From Piscirickettsiaceae bacterium (GTDB taxonomy: Bacteria; Pseudomonadota; Gammaproteobacteria; Thiomicrospirales; Thiomicrospiraceae), in assembly GCA_021767305.1 (NCBI GenBank), contig JAASTL010000102.1, positions 1 to 5,355 of the forward strand: a DNA stretch of 5,355 nucleotides, read 5' to 3'. How positions within the stretch are numbered: the first letter of the stretch is position 1; every line of letters starts with the position of its first letter. The notes beneath the pieces were generated by a model. That model was not told the DNA's origin. It did not search any database and saw only the letters and a program-made list of their open reading frames with translations. Positions 1 to 5,355 of the stretch are shown piece after piece. The position numbers and the translations under genes were made by a program.

Positions 1-1178
1 CTGCCGTGTTTATTGAAATGTTGGAAGTCATTCTTTATTGGGCCAACCAAGGTGCGGATATTCTTCGTTTAGATGCGGTTGCTTTTTTGTGGAAAAAAAT
101 TGGCAGCACTTGTCAAAATGAACATGAAGCCCATTTGATTTTGCAGCTTATGAAAGATTGTTGTCAAGTGGTCGCACCGGGCGTGCTATTTATTGCCGAG
201 GCGATTGTTGCGCCATCAGAAGTGACGAAGTATTTCGGTGAAGATGCGGTAATTGCTAAAGAGTGCGAAATTGCTTATAACGCCACCTTTATGGCGCTTA
301 TGTGGGATGCGGTAGCCACTAAGAATGCCAACCTATTAACGCAAGGTATTAAGAGTCTTCCAGTGAAGTTAGAGCGCGCTACATGGCTGAATTATGTGCG
401 TTGTCATGATGATATTGGTTTAGGTTTTGATGATCGCGATATTATGCAAGCCGGCTATAACCCGCAATCACACCGTCGTTTTTTAATTGATTATCTTACG
501 GGCCGGTTTGCAGGGTCTTATTCTCGAGGTTTACCTTTTGCGGAGAATTTTAAAACCGGTGATTCACGTATTTCCGGCTCTTTGGCCTCGTTGGTCGGTT
601 TGCAATATGCGCTTGAAAACAACGATGTCGAAGCCATTGAAAACTCAATAAAAATCATACTGTTACTTAATAGTATGATTCTCTCTTTTGGTGGGATTCC
701 ATTACTCTACTATGGTGATGAAATAGGTACTCTGAATGATGATTCCTATTTGGATGACCCCAATAAAATGGATGACAATCGCTGGGTACATCGACCAAAA
801 CTGAATTGGCAAAAAGCCGAAAAACGTCATACCCCGGGTACGGTGGAGTTTGAGATATTCTCAGGTATTAAAAAGATGGCTTGCATACGCAAAGAGATAG
901 ATGTGTTTGCCGACTTTAATAACCGAGAATTAGTTGATGTAGGCAACCCGAATCTATTTGTGTTTAACCGTTTTAATCCGTTGAAATCTAATGACCGAGT
1001 ATTAGTGGTAGCCAACTTTAATGACAAACCACAAACACTGGATTTAGAAGATGTGGTCAGTTGGGGTAGTTATACTCAAGGTGAACTATTTGACCTTCAC
1101 ACTCGTCAAAAACCAGAAATCTATAACAATACTTTAGTCATTCCAAGTTTTGGTTTTTACTGGCTAAGAGAGATGTAG
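1..1178 (+). CDS. ams: Amylosucrase-type GH13 glucosyltransferase, C-terminal part (5' end outside window)
   Basis: The enzyme would split sucrose, releasing fructose and either building an alpha-1,4-glucan or hydrolysing the glucose, in the cytoplasm. The reading frame is open from base 3 (an Ala codon). The GTG at 6 is the Val of the family's NPAVF-like motif, so it is not a start. About 391 residues are present of roughly 630-650 usual. Numbering from that Val, the GH13 catalytic triad is visible: Asp23 in ADILRLDAVAFLWK (nucleophile), Glu65 in LFIAEAIVAP (acid/base) and Asp135 in YVRCHDDIG (transition-state stabiliser). Amylosucrase signatures follow: FAGSYSRGLPF, NFKTGDSRISG, YYGDEIGTLND and DNRWVHRP. 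A short beta-rich C-terminal domain ends at FGFYWLREM with a TAG stop. Sucrose hydrolases share all these motifs, so polymerising versus hydrolysing activity cannot be told apart. No clear terminator follows. Confidence 0.9.
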   Translation, partial: AVFIEMLEVILYWANQGADILRLDAVAFLWKKIGSTCQNEHEAHLILQLMKDCCQVVAPGVLFIAEAIVAPSEVTKYFGEDAVIAKECEIAYNATFMALMWDAVATKNANLLTQGIKSLPVKLERATWLNYVRCHDDIGLGFDDRDIMQAGYNPQSHRRFLIDYLTGRFAGSYSRGLPFAENFKTGDSRISGSLASLVGLQYALENNDVEAIENSIKIILLLNSMILSFGGIPLLYYGDEIGTLNDDSYLDDPNKMDDNRWVHRPKLNWQKAEKRHTPGTVEFEIFSGIKKMACIRKEIDVFADFNNRELVDVGNPNLFVFNRFNPLKSNDRVLVVANFNDKPQTLDLEDVVSWGSYTQGELFDLHTRQKPEIYNNTLVIPSFGFYWLREM

Positions 1179-1183
1179 GGTTG

Positions 1184-1222
1184 GAGATCTAAGTTTGAGA
1201 TCTAAGTTTGAGATATAAATTG
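1184..1222. repeat. 13-bp tandem repeat, two exact copies and one degenerate copy
   Basis: The unit GAGATCTAAGTTT occurs exactly at 1184-1196 and 1197-1209. A third copy at 1210-1222 matches at 10 of 13 positions. It lies in the 82-base spacer between the amylosucrase stop and the deacetylase start. The third copy contains a TATAAA stretch (1214-1219) that resembles a -10 box, but no -35 box sits at the right distance. The array could be slippage debris or iterated binding sites; nothing in the sequence decides. Confidence 0.8.
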
Positions 1223-1260
1223 CTAACCTCGAGAACACTGAAAACTTTTAAAGGAGATTT

Positions 1261-2424
1261 ATGCATTGGCAAAATGCGGTTGACCAAGCCATTGAGTTAC
1301 GTCACTGGTTTCATCAACACCCTGAACTAACTTGGGAAGAGCAGCATACCGCAGCAAAGATACGTCAGTGCTTGGATGAGTGGAATATTCCTTGGCGAGC
1401 TTGTGCAGAATTGGGAACAGTAGCGACTCTTGCCAAAGAGAAGTCGGGTCAGCACATCGCCTTACGTGCCGATATGGATGCCTTGCCAATTGAAGAAAAA
1501 GCCTCACTGGATTTTATTTCACAAACGCCGGGTAAGATGCACGCTTGTGGTCATGATGGGCATATGGCGGCATTATTGGGTACGGCTTTTTGGTTAAAAC
1601 AGAAAGAATCAGAATTAGAAGGTCCGGTGAGTTTTATTTTTCAACCTGCTGAAGAAGGGGGGCATGGCGCCAAGAAAATGATAGAAGATGGCGCCTTAGA
1701 AGGTGTTGATATGATTTTTGGCTGGCATAATTGGCCCGCCATGCCTTTTGGTAAAGCAGCGTGTCCAGATGGCCCGGTGATGTCGAGTAACGGCAGTTTT
1801 CAAATCGAAGTTGAGGGTGTGGGTGGTCATGCCTCTCAACCGGAGGCCTGCAAAGATCCGCTGTTGGCGGCTTCGGCTATTAACTTAAATTTACAACAGA
1901 TTGTCAGCCGGCGTTTACCGCCGCAATCAGCTGCGGTAATAAGTGTGACCAGTATTGTTGCGGAATCAAGCGTTACCATTATTCCGCAAAGCGTCAAAAT
2001 GTCAGGCGGCATTCGCCTATCTGATCCCGATTTACGCACCGAAGTGAATCAATTAATCACTGAAATTGCGCAAGACACGGCCAAAAGTTATGGGGTAACT
2101 GCCAAAGTTGAGGTGTTTTCTCGTTATGATTCCACTATCAATGATGCAAGAGCGGCGCAGCAATACCGTGATGTTTTGCTTAGTGAACTCGGCGAAAGTT
2201 ATAACGATATTGAATTAATGATGCCATTGATGGCGTCTGAAGACTTTAGTTACTATCTACAACAGGTTCCAGGGGCGTTTGCGTTGCTTGGAATGTCAGA
2301 ACAACAGAACGGTGAAAGCCGTTTTCATTTCCCTTGTCATAATCCTTATTATGAATTCAATGACCGCCTTTTAGAAATGGTCATGAAAAATTTTTCTAAA
2401 CTATCTGGCATTACTCCTGCTTAA
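1261..2424 (+). CDS. doeB2: M20D-family amidohydrolase, probable N-alpha-acetyl-2,4-diaminobutyrate deacetylase (DoeB2-like)
   Basis: This is a cytoplasmic metal-dependent amidohydrolase of the hippurate hydrolase/IAA-amino acid hydrolase type (387 aa, usual length). Visible motifs are HQHPELTWEE (18-27), LRADMDALPIEE (68-79), MHACGHDGH (93-101), FQPAEEGGHGA (127-137), FGWHNWP (153-159), GVGGHASQPE (186-195) in the lid/dimerisation domain, MASEDFSYY (324-332) and CHNPYYEFND (359-368). Predicted metal ligands are Cys96, His98, Glu132, His156 and His360, with Glu131 as general base. There is no signal peptide. AAAGGAG lies 4 bases before the ATG. The substrate is inferred from the next genes: ectoine hydrolase and diaminobutyrate transaminase need a deacetylase between them. 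The M20D family includes N-acetyl-diaminopimelate deacetylases, which act on a similar substrate. The well-known DoeB of Halomonas is of another family (AstE/AspA). A general aminoacylase role remains possible. Confidence 0.85.
   Translation: MHWQNAVDQAIELRHWFHQHPELTWEEQHTAAKIRQCLDEWNIPWRACAELGTVATLAKEKSGQHIALRADMDALPIEEKASLDFISQTPGKMHACGHDGHMAALLGTAFWLKQKESELEGPVSFIFQPAEEGGHGAKKMIEDGALEGVDMIFGWHNWPAMPFGKAACPDGPVMSSNGSFQIEVEGVGGHASQPEACKDPLLAASAINLNLQQIVSRRLPPQSAAVISVTSIVAESSVTIIPQSVKMSGGIRLSDPDLRTEVNQLITEIAQDTAKSYGVTAKVEVFSRYDSTINDARAAQQYRDVLLSELGESYNDIELMMPLMASEDFSYYLQQVPGAFALLGMSEQQNGESRFHFPCHNPYYEFNDRLLEMVMKNFSKLSGITPA
2406..2421 (+). promoter_or_regulatory. Weak sigma-54-like -24/-12 element
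   Basis: TGGCA, then 7 bases, then TGCT places the GG and GC doublets 12 bases apart, as sigma-54 RNA polymerase requires. Three less conserved consensus positions (TGGCAC-N5-TTGCW) mismatch. It overlaps the end of the deacetylase gene and would start transcription near 2432, before the transaminase gene. It may be chance, because no proven activator site lies upstream. Confidence 0.15.
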
Positions 2425-2432
2425 GTAAAATT

Positions 2433-2452
2433 GTTGCACTATTTTGTGCAGC
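2433..2452. other. Short inverted repeat between doeB2 and doeD
   Basis: GTTGCAC, a 6-base loop (TATTTT) and GTGCAGC form a 7-bp stem with one G-T pair, or a TGCAC/GTGCA operator-like palindrome. It sits 28 bases before the transaminase ATG. No T-run follows at once, so a classical terminator is unlikely. It could be a protein-binding site or an mRNA hairpin within the operon. Confidence 0.45.
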
Positions 2453-2480
2453 CACTTTATTTGAATGACAGGAGGGAAGT

Positions 2481-3752
2481 ATGGATTGGTTTGAAGCCTA
2501 TGAATCCGATATCCGTGCCTATAGTCGCGCGTATCCAGCAGTTTTTGTAAAGGGTGATAATGCCCGTCAAATTGATGAAGAAGGGAAGGAATATATAGAT
2601 TTTTATGCTGGTGCAGGTGTGCTCAACTTTGGACACAATAATCAGAATATGACCAGTGCGATGGTCGAGTATTTACAATCAGGCGGCGTTATCCATACGC
2701 TGGATATGATGACACCGCCAAAACGCGAATTTATCAAAGCGTTTGTCGAAACCATTTTACAGCCGCGTAAAATGAATTATAAATTGCAGTTTATGGGGCC
2801 AACCGGCACCAATGCGGTTGAGGCCGCACTTAAGCTAGCACGCAAAGTTACTGGGCGAGAAACTGTCGTCTCTTTTACCCAAGGTTTTCATGGTATGACC
2901 TTAGGGGCTCTCTCTTGTACCGCCAATCAATATTTCCGCAAAGCCGCAGGGGTTCCCTTGCTCAACGTCTCTCGCTGTCCTTTTGAAACCCACGATGGGG
3001 GTGGTTTACAAACTTTAGATACTTTAAGAGCCATGTATGAAAACACATCAAGTGGGGTTGAGGCTCCAGCGGCGTTTATAGTTGAGACTGTGCAAGCTGA
3101 AGGTGGAGTGAATGTTGCATCTAAAGAGTGGATGCAAGCTTTACAGAAACTGGCTAATGATTTGGGCGCCTTGTTGATTGTGGATGATATCCAAGCCGGT
3201 TGTGGCCGCACTGGGCAATACTTTAGTTTTGAAGATCTGGATATCGATCCGGATATTATCACTCTTGCCAAAGGTATTGGTGGTATGGGAACCCCAATGG
3301 CGTTGAATTTGGTTAAACCAGAGCATGACAAGCACTGGCAACCTGGTGAACATACCGGAACCTTCCGTGGGCAGAATCTATCTTTTGTGGCGGGTCGTGA
3401 AGCGCTGCGTTACTTTGAAGATGATGTACTTATGACCGAAACCCGAATTAAGGGTGAACGCATGCGCGAAAAGTTACAAGAAATTGCGGATAACTACACA
3501 GATAAAGGCTTTGAAGTTCGTGGGAAGGGCATGATGCAGGCTTTGGATATTAAAGATGGAGCGCTATCTAAAGCCATTGCTAAGGATTGTTTTGAACACG
3601 GAATGTTATTTGGCCCTTGTGGTATAGGTGGTGAGGTCATGAAAATGATTCCACCCTTGACTATCCCTGAAGCAGATTTAGAAGAAGGATTAAAGATTTT
3701 ACAAGAAGCCGTCGAACGACAAATTAAAATCGCCGCGCAGCAAGCGGCTTAA
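2481..3752 (+). CDS. doeD: Diaminobutyrate--2-oxoglutarate transaminase (EctB/DoeD type)
   Basis: This is a PLP-dependent class III aminotransferase that interconverts 2,4-diaminobutyrate plus 2-oxoglutarate with aspartate-semialdehyde plus glutamate. At 423 aa it has the usual EctB length and many EctB-specific stretches: ESDIRAYSRAYPAVF (8-22), FYAGAGVLNFGHNN (41-54), GPTGTNAVEAALKLAR (106-121), SFTQGFHGMTLGAL (131-144), VETVQAEGGVNVAS (201-214), VDDIQAGCGRTGQYFSFE (234-251) and TGTFRGQN (292-299). Lys264 in TLAKGIGG is the predicted Schiff-base lysine, and Asp235 should bind the PLP ring nitrogen. AGGAGG ends 5 bases before the ATG. The same fold and motifs serve ectoine synthesis (EctB) and breakdown (DoeD). 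Placement between a deacetylase and an ectoine hydrolase, with no ectA or ectC here, favours breakdown. A role in synthesis with the other genes elsewhere cannot be excluded. Confidence 0.92.
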   Translation: MDWFEAYESDIRAYSRAYPAVFVKGDNARQIDEEGKEYIDFYAGAGVLNFGHNNQNMTSAMVEYLQSGGVIHTLDMMTPPKREFIKAFVETILQPRKMNYKLQFMGPTGTNAVEAALKLARKVTGRETVVSFTQGFHGMTLGALSCTANQYFRKAAGVPLLNVSRCPFETHDGGGLQTLDTLRAMYENTSSGVEAPAAFIVETVQAEGGVNVASKEWMQALQKLANDLGALLIVDDIQAGCGRTGQYFSFEDLDIDPDIITLAKGIGGMGTPMALNLVKPEHDKHWQPGEHTGTFRGQNLSFVAGREALRYFEDDVLMTETRIKGERMREKLQEIADNYTDKGFEVRGKGMMQALDIKDGALSKAIAKDCFEHGMLFGPCGIGGEVMKMIPPLTIPEADLEEGLKILQEAVERQIKIAAQQAA

Positions 3753-3768
3753 AACCATATAAGGCAAT

Positions 3769-3773
3769 AGGTG
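3769..3773 (+). promoter_or_regulatory. Ribosome binding site bearing on the doeA start choice
   Basis: AGGTG lies 5 bases before the ATG at 3779. A second in-frame ATG at 3797 has only the purine-rich AAAGAG (3786-3791) upstream, at 5-base spacing. The better Shine-Dalgarno match favours 3779. The family's usual N-terminus, which starts close to the FPFAEYQRRI segment, would suit 3797. Both give the same protein apart from six residues (MRERDD). Confidence 0.5.
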
Positions 3774-3778
3774 CAGTT

Positions 3779-5041
3779 ATGAGAGAAAGAGATGATATGA
3801 CATTCCCGTTTGCGGAATACCAACGTCGAATTAATGAATTACGCACCCGCATGGCTGAAAGGCTTCTAGATGCGGTCATTATCTCCGATGCCGAAAACAT
3901 TCTTTATTTAACCGATTATCAAACTACGGGTTACTCGTTTTTTCAGGCATTAGTAGTGCCACTTGAAGGCGAACCCTTTATGGTGACTCGTAAACTCGAA
4001 GAGTCCAATGTGATTCACCGTACTTGGGTAGAAATTACGCGACCTTTTCCTGATACAGGGGATGCCATTCAAGAGCTAATAAGTTCTTTAGTTGAGTTTG
4101 GATTGGCAGGAAAAACTATTGGTTATGAACGTAACTCTTATTATTTTAATGCTTACCATCAAGATGTTTTCCGCACTTCATTTGTACGCAGTCGTTTAAT
4201 GGACTGTTTTGGAATTGTTGAGCAGAGTCGTCTTTGTAAATCAGAATACGAGTTAGAGGTTATGCGCAAGGCGGCTTATGCCACTAAAGCGGGTATGCAA
4301 GCGGGCTTAGATGCAGTGCAAGCGGGCGTGACGGAAAATGAAATCGGCGGCGAAATCAGTCGTGCAATGTTTGCTGCGGGTGGCGAGATTCCATCGGTTA
4401 TGCCTTATGTGACATCCGGTCCTAGAACTATGATTGGACATGCTTCTTGGGAAGGTCGCACGGTGCAACCGGGAGAACACGTGTTTTTAGAAGTCGCAGG
4501 GAGCTATCGAAAATATCACACTGCCATGATGCGAACTGCGATTTGCGGTGAGATGTCCGATAGCATGTACGAAGCGCAAGAGAAAATGAAAAAGGCGCTT
4601 AATTGGTTGCAGCATGAACTGCGTCCTGGCATGACAGTTTCCGATGTGGATCGCATGGTACGCAGTATCTTGCATGAGAATAAAGTTGGGGCTCGGCTCA
4701 TTACGCGCTCAGGTTATTCCATCGGGATTGCTTTTCCACCGTCTTGGGACGAAGGTTATATTCTAAGCCTGAATCAGGGGCAATCTGACATCCTCAAACC
4801 GGGTATGACTTTCCATATTATTCCTTGGCTCTGGGGTGTGGATGGCGATAAAACTTGTGGTATTTCAGATACTTTCTATATCACCGAAGATGGCTGTGGT
4901 TCTTTCTTCTCAGACTTTGAAAGGGATTTTACGATTAAACCAGGGGCGGCGAATAGTAAAAGCGAAAAATCGGTTACACCGATTATTACTCCAACCGACA
5001 AACAGGTCGAAAAAACCAATCAAAAACAGAAAAGCAGATAG
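3779..5041 (+). CDS. doeA: Ectoine hydrolase, M24 peptidase/creatinase fold
   Basis: The enzyme opens the ectoine ring to N-alpha-acetyl-2,4-diaminobutyrate in the cytoplasm, the first step of ectoine breakdown. Residues 9 to about 150 form the creatinase/prolidase N-terminal domain (DAVIISDAENILYLTDY at 31-47). Residues from about 155 to 388 form the pita-bread domain. The five metal ligands of M24 peptidases are all replaced: Glu238 in FLEVAG, Ala249 in KYHTAMMRT, Tyr313 in SGYSIG, Ile348 in FHIIPW and Ser363 in GISDTF. This fits the metal-free creatinase/ectoine hydrolase branch, not a peptidase. In a studied ectoine hydrolase (EutD), as I recall, a Glu forms a covalent intermediate with ectoine; Glu238 is the likely match. 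The protein ends with an unusual Lys/Ser/Thr/Gln-rich tail (389-420) beyond the fold. The gene starts 26 bases after doeD, with an alternative ATG at 3797. Confidence 0.88.
   Translation: MRERDDMTFPFAEYQRRINELRTRMAERLLDAVIISDAENILYLTDYQTTGYSFFQALVVPLEGEPFMVTRKLEESNVIHRTWVEITRPFPDTGDAIQELISSLVEFGLAGKTIGYERNSYYFNAYHQDVFRTSFVRSRLMDCFGIVEQSRLCKSEYELEVMRKAAYATKAGMQAGLDAVQAGVTENEIGGEISRAMFAAGGEIPSVMPYVTSGPRTMIGHASWEGRTVQPGEHVFLEVAGSYRKYHTAMMRTAICGEMSDSMYEAQEKMKKALNWLQHELRPGMTVSDVDRMVRSILHENKVGARLITRSGYSIGIAFPPSWDEGYILSLNQGQSDILKPGMTFHIIPWLWGVDGDKTCGISDTFYITEDGCGSFFSDFERDFTIKPGAANSKSEKSVTPIITPTDKQVEKTNQKQKSR
4968..4984. other. Perfect hairpin inside the doeA C-terminal tail codons
   Basis: AATCGGT, a 3-base loop (TAC) and ACCGATT form a perfect 7-bp stem. 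It lies in codons of the non-conserved tail of ectoine hydrolase, about 58 bases before the foldback element at 5042. A transcript hairpin here could affect mRNA decay or translation near the gene end. It could also be a trace of a small insertion that lengthened the gene. Confidence 0.5.
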
Positions 5042-5201
5042 GAGAGCTTTGCACGAGTGGGGCGCGAAAGAAAAATGAGGAAAAAATCGTCTGATTAAGG
5101 CGGAAAATGAAGCTAATAGCTGGCTATTAGCAAGTTTTCCAACAAAAATCAGGCAATTTTTAACCATTTTTATTCGTGCAACCAACTCGTGCTAAGCTCT
5201 C
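5042..5201. repeat. 160-bp foldback (near-palindromic) element, MITE-like, or large structured RNA
   Basis: The outer arms GAGAGCTTTGCACGAGT (5042-5058) and ACTCGTGCTAAGCTCTC (5185-5201) are inverted copies with a single mismatch (5050/5193). Going inward, the arms stay alignable: GCGCGAA (5062-5068) with TTCGTGC (5173-5179); AAAAATG (5071-5077) with CATTTTT (5165-5171); TCGTCTGATT (5087-5096) with AATCAGGCAA (5147-5156), 8 of 10; GGAAAA (5102-5107) with TTTTCC (5135-5140); and a perfect GCTAATAGC/GCTATTAGC core (5112-5120, 5123-5131) around TG. By my hand alignment about 60 of 80 arm positions match. I see no ORF of its own and no obvious target-site duplication. It fills the spacer from the base after the doeA stop to just before the next ribosome binding site. 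The end sequence loosely recalls GAGACCTTTGCA-type ends of some insertion sequences (memory only). Confidence 0.8.
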
Positions 5202-5214
5202 AAAAGGAGATATT

Positions 5215-5355
5215 ATGCTGATTGCAACCAATCCCACCACGGGAGAGGAGGCTCATCGCTACCCTTCAATGAGCGATACTGAAGTTTTGGCAGCCATTGA
5301 TGCCTCAGTGGCGGCTTTTAACGAGTGGAAATTAACCGACTTTGCCACCCGTGCC
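5215..5355 (+). CDS. doeC: NAD(P)-dependent aldehyde dehydrogenase, N-terminal fragment (DoeC-like; 3' end outside window)
   Basis: Only the first 47 residues are present. They match the start of succinate-semialdehyde/aspartate-semialdehyde-type aldehyde dehydrogenases: the NPTTGEE segment (6-12), then the helix DTEVLAAIDASVAAFNEWK (21-39) that precedes the NAD-binding core. Cofactor and catalytic Cys/Glu residues lie outside the window. AAGGAG (5204-5209) sits 5 bases before the ATG. In ectoine breakdown the DoeC enzyme oxidises aspartate-semialdehyde to aspartate, the natural end step for this gene block. A succinate-semialdehyde dehydrogenase (GabD) would look the same over this stretch, so the role rests on context. 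The foldback element separates it from doeA by 173 bases, much more than the other gaps in the block, so its expression may be partly independent. Confidence 0.75.
   Translation, partial: MLIATNPTTGEEAHRYPSMSDTEVLAAIDASVAAFNEWKLTDFATRA

Noticed and set aside
6..8. GTG as the start of a complete 390-aa gene
   Set aside because: The codon before it is an open Ala, and the residues match the internal NPAVF motif of amylosucrases. The N-terminal third of the family is missing, so the gene begins outside the window.
1214..1219. TATAAA as the -10 box of a promoter for the ectoine block
   Set aside because: No -35-like hexamer lies 16-18 bases upstream; the TTGAGA copies are at the wrong distance. 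It stays a possibility only.
2436..2451. Firm call of an NtrC binding site
   Set aside because: The half-site spacing is one base short of the usual box and no second site is present.
2927..3331. 134-aa minus-strand open frame
   Set aside because: It lies wholly inside the strongly conserved transaminase gene, has no recognisable motif and no convincing ribosome binding site.
3732..3748. GCCGC/GCGGC hairpin at the end of the transaminase gene as a terminator
   Set aside because: The stem has only 5 bp and is followed by TTAAAA instead of a T-run. It overlaps Ala codons that explain the GC-rich bases, and doeA follows after 26 bases.
4836..5078. 80-aa plus-strand open frame overlapping the doeA end
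   Set aside because: It is an out-of-frame shadow of the conserved M24 domain, and its end only reads into the foldback arm.
4910..5185. 91-aa minus-strand open frame running through the foldback
   Set aside because: It is antisense to the end of doeA and reads through palindromic AT-rich DNA. I see no family motif or Shine-Dalgarno sequence.
5042..5201. Foldback as a simple rho-independent terminator
   Set aside because: It is far too long and AT-rich, and no T-run follows the right arm; AAAAGGAG follows instead. Only the inner hairpin resembles a terminator stem, and it lacks a clean U-tract.

Overview
The window reads left to right as one + strand run of five coding regions. It opens inside an amylosucrase-type GH13 gene and then enters a four-gene block that matches an ectoine breakdown pathway: an M20 deacetylase (doeB2-like), an EctB/DoeD-type diaminobutyrate transaminase, an M24-fold ectoine hydrolase (doeA), and the first 47 codons of an aldehyde dehydrogenase (doeC-like). 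I see no RNA gene, CRISPR array, transposase or convincing minus-strand gene, and no gene-free stretch above 300 bases.

How the genes would work together (known pathway plus inference): DoeA opens the ectoine ring to N-alpha-acetyl-2,4-diaminobutyrate. The deacetylase releases acetate and diaminobutyrate. The transaminase passes the gamma-amino group to 2-oxoglutarate, giving glutamate and aspartate-semialdehyde. The aldehyde dehydrogenase oxidises the semialdehyde to aspartate. The order B-D-A-C is, as I recall it, the doeBDAC order described in the halotolerant methanotroph Methylotuvimicrobium alcaliphilum. Those bacteria also keep an amylosucrase gene at the end of a sucrose-synthesis cluster. 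The window would then lie where two compatible-solute pathways, sucrose and ectoine, meet.

Organism (inference): a halotolerant or marine gammaproteobacterium with moderate, slightly AT-leaning base composition. A methanotroph/methylotroph or a Thiotrichales-type sulfur oxidiser would fit. The genus cannot be fixed from this sequence alone.

Layout: 1-1178 amylosucrase (5' end outside the window); 1179-1260 spacer with a 13-bp tandem repeat; 1261-2424 deacetylase; 2425-2480 spacer with a small palindrome; 2481-3752 transaminase; 26-base spacer; 3779-5041 ectoine hydrolase with an unusual Lys-rich tail; 5042-5214 spacer almost wholly filled by a 160-base near-palindrome; 5215-5355 aldehyde dehydrogenase (3' end outside the window).

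The least expected item is the 160-base foldback at 5042-5201. It starts on the base after the doeA stop codon and ends just before the ribosome binding site of the next gene. Its 17-base ends match at 16 positions, and the two arms stay alignable to the centre. It looks like a MITE-type or other hairpin-forming repeat, or a large structured RNA inside the operon.
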